NCBI GenBank assembly: GCA_900696685.1
Contig: CAADHA010000047.1
Coordinates: 1-44,848 of the forward strand
Source of the DNA: an uncultured Planctomycetota bacterium
Lineage (GTDB): Bacteria > Planctomycetota > Phycisphaerae > Phycisphaerales > UBA5793
DNA: 44,848 nt
Direction: 5' to 3'
Shown one piece after another: positions 1 through 8,532 of the stretch. The notes beneath the pieces were generated by a model. The model saw only the letters and a list, made by a program, of their open reading frames with translations. It did not search any database and was not told the DNA's origin. Each line of letters opens with the position of its first letter. Within the stretch, counting starts at the first letter, position 1. A program made the position numbers and the translations under genes.

Positions 1-881
1 CAGGCGCCGATGTGGCCGGCGTCATTGACAGTCAGGGCGCCGCTGTAGTCGTAGCCGTAGGGGTTGATGTCGGTCGTCGTGTTGGAGACCCAGGAATAGG
101 CGTGTGATTTGCTGCTGACGAGGTGCCAGCCAACGACCTTTCCGCCGGAGTTCACGCCGTGCGCAGCGCTGTTGGTCGAGGAGGCCGGGTTCCATTCGTA
201 CTCGCCTTCTATGACGAAGGAGAAGGGTTCGTCGGCGTTCTTGTTGTACCCGACGACGCGTTCATCGACGTTGACACCCTGCGCGGCACTGGGGGTTTCG
301 CTGTCGTAGTAGAAGTCGATGAAGTCCCCGTCCTCCTCCCAGGAGGCGGCGCGGTCGATCGCCTCGGGAGTGTAGTAGAGCGACCCGACGATGATCGGCG
401 GATCGGCGTCGCTGATGGCGTAGGCGATACCCGAATTAGTGTCAGTCGCGAAGTCGAGGATGTCCACCGTGCTCGGAGGCGTGAAGAGGAAGGGGTGCGC
501 CTTTCCAGCCGAGCTGTTCCACATCCAGCCGACCGCCTGGTTGCTCTCGTTGAGCCCCATGACCTCGCCACGGGTGTAGCCGCTGGGCAGCGGAACGCGC
601 ACCATCACGAAGGGTTTGAAGATCGGCGTGGTCATGGCGTTGACCTCTTCGCTGCTTTCCGCGAGGGAGGATTCGCTGTGTTCCGCGATGGCGGCCGATT
701 CAGCGGCCGTCAGCGCGGTGAGGGCAATGCCCGGCGTCGGTGTCGCCTCCTTCCCCGTAAACGCACGGGCGTGCGTGTGGTGCAGCGTCTCGCCTGCGGC
801 GAGTAGCACGGCCGCGCTCACGCCGAGCAGGGCCAGACTCGATGTTCGCATTCCGACATTCGTTGAGGATCGGTCCATCAT
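1..881 (-). CDS. HAF-repeat extracellular protein, 3'-truncated by window edge
   Basis: The reading frame runs open from an ATG at 881 to the left edge, so the C-terminus is missing. A second in-frame ATG follows directly at 878. A good Shine-Dalgarno (AGAGGAAGGA) precedes the start. Residues about 14-30 form a hydrophobic signal peptide. The mature part carries repeats of the HAF type, short blocks in which an N-[DE]-x-G/N-x-x-VG core recurs, such as GLNESNQAVGWM, GVNVDERVVGYN, GVNSGGKVVGWH and TVNDAGHIGA. Such repeats are known from secreted or surface proteins, probably beta-propeller-like, with no assigned activity. A related gene lies at 19400-20688. Function is unknown; export is inferred from the signal peptide. 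Confidence 0.8.
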   Translation of the reverse strand, partial: MMDRSSTNVGMRTSSLALLGVSAAVLLAAGETLHHTHARAFTGKEATPTPGIALTALTAAESAAIAEHSESSLAESSEEVNAMTTPIFKPFVMVRVPLPSGYTRGEVMGLNESNQAVGWMWNSSAGKAHPFLFTPPSTVDILDFATDTNSGIAYAISDADPPIIVGSLYYTPEAIDRAASWEEDGDFIDFYYDSETPSAAQGVNVDERVVGYNKNADEPFSFVIEGEYEWNPASSTNSAAHGVNSGGKVVGWHLVSSKSHAYSWVSNTTTDINPYGYDYSGALTVNDAGHIGA

Positions 882-1137
882 GATGGATTCCTTCCTCTGG
901 GGATAAGCGGCTTCGCCCGGCGCAACACAGCGCCGGCCATCCATCGTCGGTTGAACGCAGACTCGATCATGGTGCAGGCCGAGCCTGCACAGAATCGCCA
1001 ACCGGTTGTCGGAGCATCCGTTCCTCAGCCGCTGCGGCCCCGGCCCTCGCGCCTCCCGCGCCGAACCACCCCACGGCCCGCCTCGCGTCGTCGCGCGCAC
1101 CCCCACGCGGCGGACACAGCCGCAACGAATCACCCCA

Positions 1138-1165
1138 AATGTACCGCCGAACCGGCAAGGTGCAA
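1138..1165 (-). promoter_or_regulatory. candidate sigma70-type promoter for the HAF gene
   Basis: On the minus strand a TTGCAC -35 (1160-1165) and TACATT -10 (1138-1143) are separated by 16 bases. A transcript from here would have a leader of about 250 bases containing both hairpins at 972-990 and 917-936. Seen as a match only; consensus matches arise by chance. Confidence 0.3.
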
Positions 1166-1294
1166 CCGAGATTCCGGGAATCTGGGAAAGATGAGTGAGG
1201 TTTCCCTGCGGACCTGTGCTGGCGCGTTGGAAACTTGGTTGACGCATGCATGCTCGAACCCGGGGCGGCGCCACTGGGCATTGCACAGGATCGA

Positions 1295-1325
1295 TGACGC
1301 GGCCTTTGCCCCGGCTTGCGCGTCA
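1295..1325 (-). terminator. candidate hairpin terminator after moeA
   Basis: An inverted repeat TGACGCG/CGCGTCA with a further inner GCC/GGC pair begins one base after the moeA stop codon. There is no T-run after the hairpin on the minus strand, so this is a GC-rich hairpin rather than a canonical intrinsic terminator. Confidence 0.35.
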
Positions 1326-1326
1326 C

Positions 1327-2565
1327 CTACGACTCCCAGCACCAGGGGAGGAGGCGGAGCCTGGCGCCGGCGGGGATGGGGGCGTCGGCCATGGGCAGAG
1401 CGCACAGGCCGTGGGCGCGGGTGGTGTGGATGAGATCACCGCTGCCGGCCCAGTGAAGCACTTCGACCGACCCCGTCGCGCGATCCCACTTCGACGGGCG
1501 AAAGGCCTGGCGGTGCGCGTTGGGGCGCACTTCCTTCGACAGGCATGCGAGTGTCCAGGGAAGATCAGCGCCGGCGCCGCCGAGCGTGCGCAGGATCGGC
1601 CAGAGAAAGAGATGAGCCGTAGCGAGTGCCGATACGGGGTTGCCCGGCAGGCCGACGACGAATGCAGTCGATCCTTCGCGTGGCGCACGGCCAACGAAGA
1701 TGGGTTTGCCCGGCTGGATGGCCGCGCCCTTGAGAATGGTCTCGACCTGGCACGCGGCCAGCGCCTCATGGAAACAGTCGCGCTCGCCGGCGCTGATGCC
1801 GCCGACGGTGATGACGACATCGTGGGCCGCGATTGCCTCGCCCAGGGCGGCGATCGTCTCGCCAGGCCGGTCGGGCAGGTGCCGCACAACTCCGAGCGCA
1901 GCGCCCATCGACTGTGCAGTACGCGCGAGCATCGGCTGATTGGAGTTGCGGATCTGGTGGTCGGCGACGCACGGCGCGTCATGCGGCAACACTTCATCGC
2001 CGCTGGTGAGAATGGCGACGCAGGGGCGGACGAAGACGGGCACGCGCGCGCAGCCGACGGTGGCGAAGATGCCGAGATGCTGGGCGCCGAGGAGCGTGCC
2101 GGCGGCCAGAACGGCATCGCCCTTTCTCGCATCCTCGCCGCGACGGTGTACACTCGACCACGTCTTGACCTCGCGGACGGCGAATCGGACCGGCTCGGCT
2201 CGATCGGACTCTTCGTGACGGATAACCACGTCAGCGTCGGGCGGAAGGGGCGCGCCGGTGGCGATTCGTGCGGCCTGCCCGGGCCTGAGCGCGACGTTGC
2301 CCTCCGTTCCCGCGGCGACCATGCCGACGACTTCGAATGATTCGTATCGCCCGATGTCGGCGGAACGCAGGGCGTAACCGTCCATCGCGGACCGATTGAA
2401 AGGCGGGTAGTCGCGGTCGGCGCGCACGTCGGCGGCGAGCACGCGGCCGCCCGACTCCAGGAGTGCGACCTGCTCGACGCGGCCGAGGGCGGAAACACAC
2501 TCCAGGACGCGGCGTAGCGCTCCGTCGTAGAGCGGCAGCGGTGAGGTCGAGCGCGGGGGATTCAT
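1327..2565 (-). CDS. moeA: molybdopterin molybdenumtransferase MoeA
   Basis: This 412-residue protein matches the usual MoeA length. MoeA inserts molybdate into adenylylated molybdopterin in the last cytoplasmic step of molybdenum cofactor synthesis. The hallmark NRSAMDGYA segment is at about residues 57-65, a glycine-rich GGISAGERD loop (MoCF-binding domain) lies in the middle, and GLPGNPVSA is near residue 308. No other Moa/Mob/Mog gene is in the window, so the rest of the pathway must be encoded elsewhere. The gene is divergent from queC with only 17 bases between the start codons, so any promoter of one must lie inside the other. Family assignment is firm. Confidence 0.95.
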   Translation of the reverse strand: MNPPRSTSPLPLYDGALRRVLECVSALGRVEQVALLESGGRVLAADVRADRDYPPFNRSAMDGYALRSADIGRYESFEVVGMVAAGTEGNVALRPGQAARIATGAPLPPDADVVIRHEESDRAEPVRFAVREVKTWSSVHRRGEDARKGDAVLAAGTLLGAQHLGIFATVGCARVPVFVRPCVAILTSGDEVLPHDAPCVADHQIRNSNQPMLARTAQSMGAALGVVRHLPDRPGETIAALGEAIAAHDVVITVGGISAGERDCFHEALAACQVETILKGAAIQPGKPIFVGRAPREGSTAFVVGLPGNPVSALATAHLFLWPILRTLGGAGADLPWTLACLSKEVRPNAHRQAFRPSKWDRATGSVEVLHWAGSGDLIHTTRAHGLCALPMADAPIPAGARLRLLPWCWES

Positions 2566-2582
2566 TGCCCATATCCTACCGC

Positions 2583-3329
2583 ATGAGCGGCACAGTGCCG
2601 AGTGAGGTGAAACATGGCGAGAGCGGGCGGCGGGCCGTCGTGCTCCTCTCGGGCGGCCTCGACAGCGCGACGGTGCTGGCGATGGCGCGGCGCGACGGAT
2701 TCGCCTGCCACGCGCTGAGCGTCGACTACGGACAGCGGCACCTCGGCGAACTGGCGTGTGCGGCGCGCGTCGCCCAAGCCGTCGGCGCGGTCGATCACAA
2801 GGTGATCCGCGTCGATCTTCGGGCGATCGGCGGCTCGGCGCTCACGGCTGACATCGCCGTGCCGCACCATTCCAGCGTTGCGGAGATCGGCGGCGACATT
2901 CCCGTCACCTACGTCCCCGCGCGCAACCTCGTCTTCCTCTCGCTGGCGCTGGCGCATGCGGAAGCGCTGGGCGCGTGCGACCTCTTCCTCGGCGTCAACG
3001 CGGTGGATTACTCCGGGTATCCGGACTGCCGGCCGGAGTTCATCCGCGCTTTCGAGCGCACGGCGAATCTCGCCACGCGCGAGGGAGTGCTGGGCAGGCC
3101 GTTCGCCATTCGCACGCCGATCATCTCGATGAGCAAGGCGGAGATCATCCGCGCCGGGGTGTCGCTGGGTGTGAACTATGCGCTGACCACGAGTTGCTAC
3201 GACCCGGCGGCCGACGGCGCGGCGTGCGGCACGTGCGATGCGTGCCTGCTGCGGCGGCAGGGATTTGTCGAAGCCGGTGCACCGGACCCGACGCGCTACG
3301 CCGTCACTCGGACCGGACGGCGTCCCTGA
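2583..3329 (+). CDS. queC: 7-cyano-7-deazaguanine synthase QueC
   Basis: QueC converts 7-carboxy-7-deazaguanine to preQ0 using ATP and ammonia, for queuosine in tRNA or deazaguanine in DNA. The 248-residue product has the PP-loop SGGLDSAT (residues 23-30), DYGQRH, the VPARNLVFL segment, SGYPDCR, and zinc ligands C205, C215, C218 and C221 ([10 protein letters not shown]). The ATG at 2583 has no clear SD. In-frame GTG codons at 2595 and 2607 would give an N-terminus closer to other QueC proteins, and the latter follows a GAG-rich stretch. No queD, queE or queF is nearby. The 3' end overlaps the convergent E1 alpha gene by 26 bases. Confidence 0.95.
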   Translation: MSGTVPSEVKHGESGRRAVVLLSGGLDSATVLAMARRDGFACHALSVDYGQRHLGELACAARVAQAVGAVDHKVIRVDLRAIGGSALTADIAVPHHSSVAEIGGDIPVTYVPARNLVFLSLALAHAEALGACDLFLGVNAVDYSGYPDCRPEFIRAFERTANLATREGVLGRPFAIRTPIISMSKAEIIRAGVSLGVNYALTTSCYDPAADGAACGTCDACLLRRQGFVEAGAPDPTRYAVTRTGRRP

Positions 3330-4404
3330 GCGAAAGCGAGTTGGTGCGCATCGTCTCGCGTTGCTCGATGAGTGTTTCAGGCGGCTGGGCGAAGGTGTAG
3401 TTGAAGATGTCCGCTGCGGCAGGCTTCTCAATGCCCTCGGCCCGCTCCACCACGCCCGACACATGCTCGCGCGCCCGGGCTTCAAGCGCTTCCTGCTTCG
3501 CGGTATCCCACGCGCCGCTCTCCTCGAGGTGCGTGCGCAGGCGGGCGAGGGGATCGCGCTTCGCCCACTCTTCGCGCTCGGCGGAATCGCGGTAGCGGCG
3601 GGCGTCATCGGCCGTGGTGTGATCGCCCATGCGGTAGGTCACGCCCTCGATGAACGTGACCTTGAAGTCGTTGCGGGCGCGCTCGAGGGCCTCGCGGACA
3701 ACTTTGACGACCGCGTAGATGTCGTTGCCGTCCACCTGCACGCAATGCGCGCCGTAGGCGAGGCCTCGCTGTGCGACCGTTTCGCCGCCGACGTTGCGTC
3801 TGCGCGGGGTGGAGATGGCCCAGCCGTTGTTCTGGCAGAAGAAGACGACGGGGAGTTCGAGGGTTGTGGCGAAGTTCATCGCCTCATGAAAGTCGCCTTC
3901 GCTCGTGGCGCCGTCGCCGAAGAAGGTGACCGCCGCAGAGCCGTCGCCGCGGTACTTCCCCGCCCAGGCCAGCCCGCAGGCGTGAAGCATCTGCGTGCCG
4001 ATGGGGACGGAAATCGGCAGCATGCGAAGCCCGTCGGGAATGCGGTTCCCGCGCTCATCGCCCATCCAGTGCCAGAGAATGTACTCCATGGGCAGGCCGC
4101 GCCAGAACATGCCGGCGTTCTCGCGGTAGGCGGAGACGAACCAGTCGCGGTCCTCCATGGCGTAGGCGGCGCCGGTGCTCGTCGCCTCCTGACCCCAGTT
4201 CTGCGGATAGGTGCCCATGTGGCCGCTGCGCTGCAACTTGAAGGCGATCGCGTCGTATTCACGGCAGATGAACATGTGTTCGTAGAGCGCGACGGCGTCT
4301 TCGAGAGGGATGACGTTCCTGCCGAGTTTGGCGTCGAACTTCCCGTTTTCGTCGAGAATCGAAATGCGCTCGATGGCGGCGGAGAAAACCTTCTCACGGG
4401 GCAT
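3304..4404 (-). CDS. 2-oxoacid dehydrogenase E1 component, alpha subunit
   Basis: This thiamine-diphosphate subunit of a pyruvate or branched-chain 2-oxoacid dehydrogenase decarboxylates the 2-oxoacid as an alpha2beta2 E1. The 366-residue protein has the ThDP motif starting [10 protein letters not shown] at residues 163-172 and ending QNN at 191-193, and the regulatory-loop-like segment [16 protein letters not shown] at about 257-272. ATG 4404 is supported by an AAGGAGGGG SD. The start overlaps the end of the leucine-dehydrogenase-type gene by 11 bases, suggesting translational coupling. Its neighbours favour a branched-chain substrate, but pyruvate cannot be excluded. No E1 beta, E2 or E3 gene is in the window. 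It is the last gene of the operon and overlaps queC tail to tail. Confidence 0.9.
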   Translation of the reverse strand: MPREKVFSAAIERISILDENGKFDAKLGRNVIPLEDAVALYEHMFICREYDAIAFKLQRSGHMGTYPQNWGQEATSTGAAYAMEDRDWFVSAYRENAGMFWRGLPMEYILWHWMGDERGNRIPDGLRMLPISVPIGTQMLHACGLAWAGKYRGDGSAAVTFFGDGATSEGDFHEAMNFATTLELPVVFFCQNNGWAISTPRRRNVGGETVAQRGLAYGAHCVQVDGNDIYAVVKVVREALERARNDFKVTFIEGVTYRMGDHTTADDARRYRDSAEREEWAKRDPLARLRTHLEESGAWDTAKQEALEARAREHVSGVVERAEGIEKPAAADIFNYTFAQPPETLIEQRETMRTNSLSLRDAVRSE

Positions 4405-5470
4405 GAACAGCCCCTCCTTGCGACCCGGCTGGAATCCCCTCGTCGATGACACGGCGTGCATAATCGACCGCCGCCGCGTGATTCGAGCCGAGTTCGCGCC
4501 CGCGATCGAGAATGCGCAGTGTGGTGGATTCGATGTCGGTGATCTTCTGATCGAGCTGGGCCTGCGTGTACCGGAGCCAGAGGCCGGCAAGTTGAATCAG
4601 TCCGCCGGCGTTGACCACGAAGTCGGGGCAATAGAGGATGCCGCGCGCCATGAGGGCGGAGGAGTCTTCGAACGGGTCGTCGAGCACGTTGTTGGCGGCG
4701 CCGCAGACAATCGGCGCCTGGATGTCGGAGATCGTGTTGCCGTTGATGACGCCGCCCAGCGCGCAGGGACAGAGGATGTCGCACTCGCTGCCGAGCAGGT
4801 GATCGACGTTGATGACTTCGACGCCGAGTTGCTGCTTGGCCTGGTCGAGGCGCTCGGGGGAGATGTCGGAGGCCTTGACGCGGGCGCCCTCGCCGAGGAG
4901 GATCCGTGCGACATTCCATCCAACATGGCCCATGCCCTGGATGGCGATGGTGCGGCCTTTGAAGTTCGGTTCGAGATTGAGGAAGCGCATGGCGGCGCGC
5001 ATGCCGTTGACAACGCCTCGCGCGGTGTAGGGGGAGGGATCGCCGCCGCGCGACTTCTTCTCGCCGCCCATGACGTACTGCGTCTCTTCGCCGATCCAGT
5101 CGATGTACTGCTCGTTGACGCCGACGTCCTCGGCGGCGATGTAGTCGCCGCGCAGGGTCTCGACGGCGCGCCCCATGGCCTTGGCGGCAGTCTCGCGCGG
5201 CTCGGCGCGGGCGGCGTCGAGGAGGATCACGCTCTTGCCCCCACCCATCGGCAGGTGGGCCGCCGCCGCCTTGTACGTCATCGCCTCGCTCAGGCGCAGC
5301 ACGTCCTCAAGCGCATCGTCCTCGGACGCGTAATGCCAGCGGCGCACGCCGCCCAGCGCCGGGCCAAGCGTCGTGTTGTGGATGGCGATGATGGCGCGAA
5401 GCCCCGCCGCTCGGTTCTGAACAAAGAGAACGCGCTCGTGTCCGCGGTTGGCCATGCGCTCAAAGACCAT
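4394..5470 (-). CDS. Glu/Leu/Phe/Val dehydrogenase, leucine dehydrogenase type
   Basis: It should catalyse NAD-dependent oxidative deamination of a branched-chain (or aromatic) amino acid to the 2-oxoacid, the substrate of the neighbouring E1 complex. At 358 residues it has the short length of Leu/Val/Phe dehydrogenases rather than of glutamate dehydrogenase. Visible are GPALGGVR (37-43), TYKAAA with the substrate-binding lysine at K67, MGGGK with the catalytic lysine at K79, and a Rossmann loop GMGHVGWNVA. ATG 5470 follows a strong GAGGAGGAC SD. An upstream extension of the frame exists but lacks these signals. It lies 61 bases downstream of the acyl-CoA dehydrogenase. Exact amino-acid preference cannot be read from sequence. 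Confidence 0.9.
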   Translation of the reverse strand: MVFERMANRGHERVLFVQNRAAGLRAIIAIHNTTLGPALGGVRRWHYASEDDALEDVLRLSEAMTYKAAAAHLPMGGGKSVILLDAARAEPRETAAKAMGRAVETLRGDYIAAEDVGVNEQYIDWIGEETQYVMGGEKKSRGGDPSPYTARGVVNGMRAAMRFLNLEPNFKGRTIAIQGMGHVGWNVARILLGEGARVKASDISPERLDQAKQQLGVEVINVDHLLGSECDILCPCALGGVINGNTISDIQAPIVCGAANNVLDDPFEDSSALMARGILYCPDFVVNAGGLIQLAGLWLRYTQAQLDQKITDIESTTLRILDRGRELGSNHAAAVDYARRVIDEGIPAGSQGGAVHAP

Positions 5471-5531
5471 GTCGTCCTCCTCGTGGGATGATGTCAAGGC
5501 GCTCGGGTTCGCCCTCCGCCTTTCCGCTACT

Positions 5532-7469
5532 CTAGGCGTTCCGCGACGGCTCAAGGACGACCGACCCGCTTCCGAACTGCCTGATGCCGTCCTGGCGCAA
5601 CTCGCGCCCCGTCCCGCGCGCGTTGGGCGAGCGCTCAGGGATCGAGAACTGGTCGTTGGGGAGCGTGTCGATGAATCTCCGCACGACCGGCACCGACGCC
5701 CGCAGGTGCTCGTCGACGTGATCGCGCAGGGCGCGGATTTCGTTGCGGATTTCGAGGTCGGCGTGCCTCAGGAAGAATTCCCCGGCCGCCCGCTCATACT
5801 CCACTTCCGCGGCGTCCTGGTTGGTCCGGAGCGCGCGATCGAGGCGGCCGAGCACCGCCGCGCACGCGTAGAGGTAGACGGCGCACATGCTCAGCCGTTT
5901 CTGGATCGTCTGTCGCGAGACGATCTTCTCCTCGTGCTCCTTCATCATCATCTTGACCTGGTGCGAGAATTCGCGCACGTTGTTTTCGAAGATCGTCTGA
6001 TGCTCGATGAGTTGCGGGCTGAGGCGCGTGACGGAGGGGGCCGCAGGTCGCAGGCCGAGGAACATCTCCACGCCGATGCGCATCGCCGCCCCCCAGAAGG
6101 CGGGCTTGAGCGCGTTGTCCTTCACGCGGATGAGGTACTCGCCCAGTTGCTTGCTGCCGTACGCGAAGATGAACGAGTGCATGACCTCGTTGGCGCCTTC
6201 GACGATGGTGTTGATGCGGCTGTCGCGCCAGATGCGCTCGACGTGGTTCTCGGTCATCTGCGACTCGCCTCCCATGATCTGCACAGCCCGATCAACCGTG
6301 CGGAAGCCCCACTCCGAGCAGAAGAGCTTGCAGATGGCCGTCTCGAGCATCACGTCGTCGTCTTCGCGGTCGAGGATGCCCGTCGTGAGATAGAGAACGG
6401 CGTCGCAGGCGTAGACGAACGCCGCCATTTCCATGAGGTACTGCTGCACCAGTTCAAAGTCGCCGATGGGGCGCTCGAACTGGTAGCGCGTCTGGGCCCA
6501 CTTGCCCGCCTGGAGATAGGCCGCCCTCGCGCCCCCGAGCATTCCTGCCGAGAGCGTGCAGCGACCGTAGCTCAGGCATGTGAGCGCGACGTTGAGGCCG
6601 CGGCCCTCCTGGTGCAGCAGGTTCTCGCGCGGCACCCTGACGTCGGTGAAGCGGATGCGCGCCTGCCACGTGCCGCGGATCGAGCACTTGCTGCGGTTGC
6701 GGCTGAAGATGTCCACCCCGGGCATGTCGGGAGTGACGATCAGGGCCGTCACCTTCTCCTTGACCTTGCCGCTCCTGGGATCGGTGAAGGGCTGCTTGGC
6801 CATGACGGTGAACATGCCCGAGAGCGCACCCGAGGTCGCCCACTTCTTCTCGCCGTTGAGGATGTAGTGCGTGCCGTCTTCGCTCAGGCGGCAGGTGGTT
6901 TCCTGGCCGCCGGCGTCGCAGCCGACGTTCGGCTCCGAAAGGCAGAAGGCCGCGAGCATGTCGTTGGCGAGATGCGGCAGCCAGCGCCTCTTCTGCTCCT
7001 CCGTGCCGTAAAGGACCACGGCCTTGCACCCGATGGACTGGTGAGCGGAGACGAGCACAGCCGTCGAGCCGCAGGTCTGACCGATGCGCTCCAGCGCGCG
7101 GTTGTAACTGGTGACGCCGAATCCGCCGCCGCCGTACTCGCGCGGAATGATCATCCCAAGCACGCCGATCTTGAAGAGGCGCTCGATGCACCAGCGCGGA
7201 ATCTCCTGCTCCTGATCGATCTGCACGGAGGGATGTTCGTTCTTGAGGTAGTCGTCGAGTTCGGCGAGGAGTTGATCACAGCGAGCCGTCTCCTCCGCGC
7301 TGACCGTCGGATAGGGGAAGGTGAGTTCTTCGCGGATGTTGCCCCAGAAGAAGTTCTTGACCAGACCCATCGTCGCAGGATCGGGTCCGAGCATCTCCTC
7401 GACCTGCTTGATCTGCTTGCGGTCCTTCTCGGAGAGGCCCTTCATATCGCTCAGTGACTGCCCGGCCAT
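5532..7469 (-). CDS. acyl-CoA dehydrogenase with C-terminal extension
   Basis: This FAD enzyme introduces the 2,3-double bond into acyl-CoA. The 645-residue protein is longer than the common 380-400. Residues to about 480 form the standard three-part fold, with FCLSEPNVGCDAG and NGEKKWATSG in the middle and the catalytic base in IVEGANEVM (E424). The remaining about 160 residues are an extra helical region, as in mitochondrial VLCAD/ACAD9-type enzymes, where it aids membrane association and dimerisation. By analogy a long-chain substrate is possible, though the operon context suggests branched-chain acyl-CoA. ATG 7469 follows AAGGAG. In-frame sequence upstream of it is arginine-rich and not conserved-looking. 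Confidence 0.92.
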   Translation of the reverse strand: MAGQSLSDMKGLSEKDRKQIKQVEEMLGPDPATMGLVKNFFWGNIREELTFPYPTVSAEETARCDQLLAELDDYLKNEHPSVQIDQEQEIPRWCIERLFKIGVLGMIIPREYGGGGFGVTSYNRALERIGQTCGSTAVLVSAHQSIGCKAVVLYGTEEQKRRWLPHLANDMLAAFCLSEPNVGCDAGGQETTCRLSEDGTHYILNGEKKWATSGALSGMFTVMAKQPFTDPRSGKVKEKVTALIVTPDMPGVDIFSRNRSKCSIRGTWQARIRFTDVRVPRENLLHQEGRGLNVALTCLSYGRCTLSAGMLGGARAAYLQAGKWAQTRYQFERPIGDFELVQQYLMEMAAFVYACDAVLYLTTGILDREDDDVMLETAICKLFCSEWGFRTVDRAVQIMGGESQMTENHVERIWRDSRINTIVEGANEVMHSFIFAYGSKQLGEYLIRVKDNALKPAFWGAAMRIGVEMFLGLRPAAPSVTRLSPQLIEHQTIFENNVREFSHQVKMMMKEHEEKIVSRQTIQKRLSMCAVYLYACAAVLGRLDRALRTNQDAAEVEYERAAGEFFLRHADLEIRNEIRALRDHVDEHLRASVPVVRRFIDTLPNDQFSIPERSPNARGTGRELRQDGIRQFGSGSVVLEPSRNA

Positions 7470-7551
7470 CGGTGTTCTCCTTGTCGATCGATCGCTCGAC
7501 GATTTGAGCGGTTCCGAAGCATCGCCCGGTCCTGCGCTCCGTTGCAGCTTG

Positions 7552-8514
7552 TCAGCCCGGCGGGATCGAAACATGCGGCTCGAACCGGCCGGCCATGTCA
7601 GGATATCGCGCTGCCGCCGCCCGCCAAACTGCGGCAGCGAAACCTCGACCGAATGCGGCCGCCACCGCCCGGCGCAGGCTGCGCCGATCGGCCGCCCAAC
7701 CGTCGCTCGCGGCCGACGCCAGCGCTTCGGCCACACGGGAAATGAAATACCCGGGCGGCGCCGAATCGTCAATCAGGTCAGTTCCGCATTTCGCCGCGAG
7801 TCCCTCGGAGACATCGTCCGATGAGATCCCCGCGAAGATTCTCTCGACGGCCGCCGTTTCACCGGCCCGATCCAGCACCTCGGCTGCACGCCGCAGACCC
7901 AAGCGGTCCATTTCGCGCAGCGGCCGCCACGGCAGGCCCTCGGCCTGCGCGCGGTCGTCGATCTCGGCCGGTCTCCCCGTGCGCAGCGCGGCCCGCCACG
8001 CCCCGAGCATCAGTGCCCCGATAAGCCGCAGGAGCGTACTCGGACCGCGATCGTGCTCCATGAGGATGCGCCGGCCGCCTTGCCGCGCCAGTTCGCGGGC
8101 GGCGGCCAGAGCCACGTCTTCCGTCGCGTCTGAGCGAATGATCTCGCAGTATCCCATTCGAGGCGCCCAGAGCATGACAACGCGAACGACGCGCCCCGGA
8201 TTGGTTACGCTGCCCGCCGCTTCGGTCAGCGACAGCACGGGCGACGTCGAGATGATGACGGCGTCGTCGGCAGCCAGGGCGCTCAACTGCCGCAGCGCCG
8301 CGAGTTGAGCGTGCCGACGCGGACCGGCCGCCTCGATGAGGACCGCGGCCTGGAGGCAGGCTGCCTCGTCCTCCAGTGCAGCAAAACGCCACCGCGGCGG
8401 GGCGGCGGCGCGGACCAGGTCCGCCTCCGGACCTTCTCCCGCGAGCACGACGAGATTCGGGTTCAGACCCGAGAGCCGATGGGCGGGTCTGCTCGCCATG
8501 AGTCTGTCGGCCAT
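7552..8514 (-). CDS. degenerate 3-hydroxyacyl-CoA dehydrogenase-like protein
   Basis: This 320-residue protein follows the layout of short 3-hydroxyacyl-CoA dehydrogenases, but with key residues changed. The N-terminal dinucleotide loop reads AGEGPEA and lacks the third glycine of GxGxxG. The STS of the catalytic serine region is kept (IISTSPVLSLT). The HFFNP block with the catalytic histidine is replaced by VMLWAPRMGYCEII, keeping only the glutamate. A helical C-terminal half follows, with paired HAD_C-like segments. It is probably not a working dehydrogenase; a regulatory or structural role is inferred, and a remodelled activity remains possible. The start has a GGAGG SD. It lies 18 bases downstream of the enoyl-CoA hydratase gene, in the operon. 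Confidence 0.6.
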   Translation of the reverse strand: MADRLMASRPAHRLSGLNPNLVVLAGEGPEADLVRAAAPPRWRFAALEDEAACLQAAVLIEAAGPRRHAQLAALRQLSALAADDAVIISTSPVLSLTEAAGSVTNPGRVVRVVMLWAPRMGYCEIIRSDATEDVALAAARELARQGGRRILMEHDRGPSTLLRLIGALMLGAWRAALRTGRPAEIDDRAQAEGLPWRPLREMDRLGLRRAAEVLDRAGETAAVERIFAGISSDDVSEGLAAKCGTDLIDDSAPPGYFISRVAEALASAASDGWAADRRSLRRAVAAAFGRGFAAAVWRAAAARYPDMAGRFEPHVSIPPG

Positions 8515-8532
8515 TGCGCCTCCGAGCCGATC

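Larger units (their letters stand above)
882..1326. other. intergenic region between the HAF gene and moeA
   Basis: About 445 bases without a convincing gene. It holds two short perfect hairpins in the presumed leader of the HAF gene: CCGGCGC/GCGCCGG at 917-936, and GTGCAGGC/GCCTGCAC at 972-990 with a 3-base loop. A candidate promoter lies at 1138-1165 and a candidate moeA terminator at 1295-1325. Short open frames here have no recognisable product. Confidence 0.6.

Noticed and set aside
2463..2582. In-frame upstream extension of queC over the moeA coding region
   Set aside because: It would add 40 arginine-rich residues with no counterpart in QueC proteins and overlap moeA head-on.
5448..7457. 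Very long open frame on the plus strand (669 codons) opposite the acyl-CoA dehydrogenase
   Set aside because: It is the antisense of a clearly recognised gene in GC-rich DNA, its protein is rich in R, A, H and D without motifs, and it has no SD-led start.
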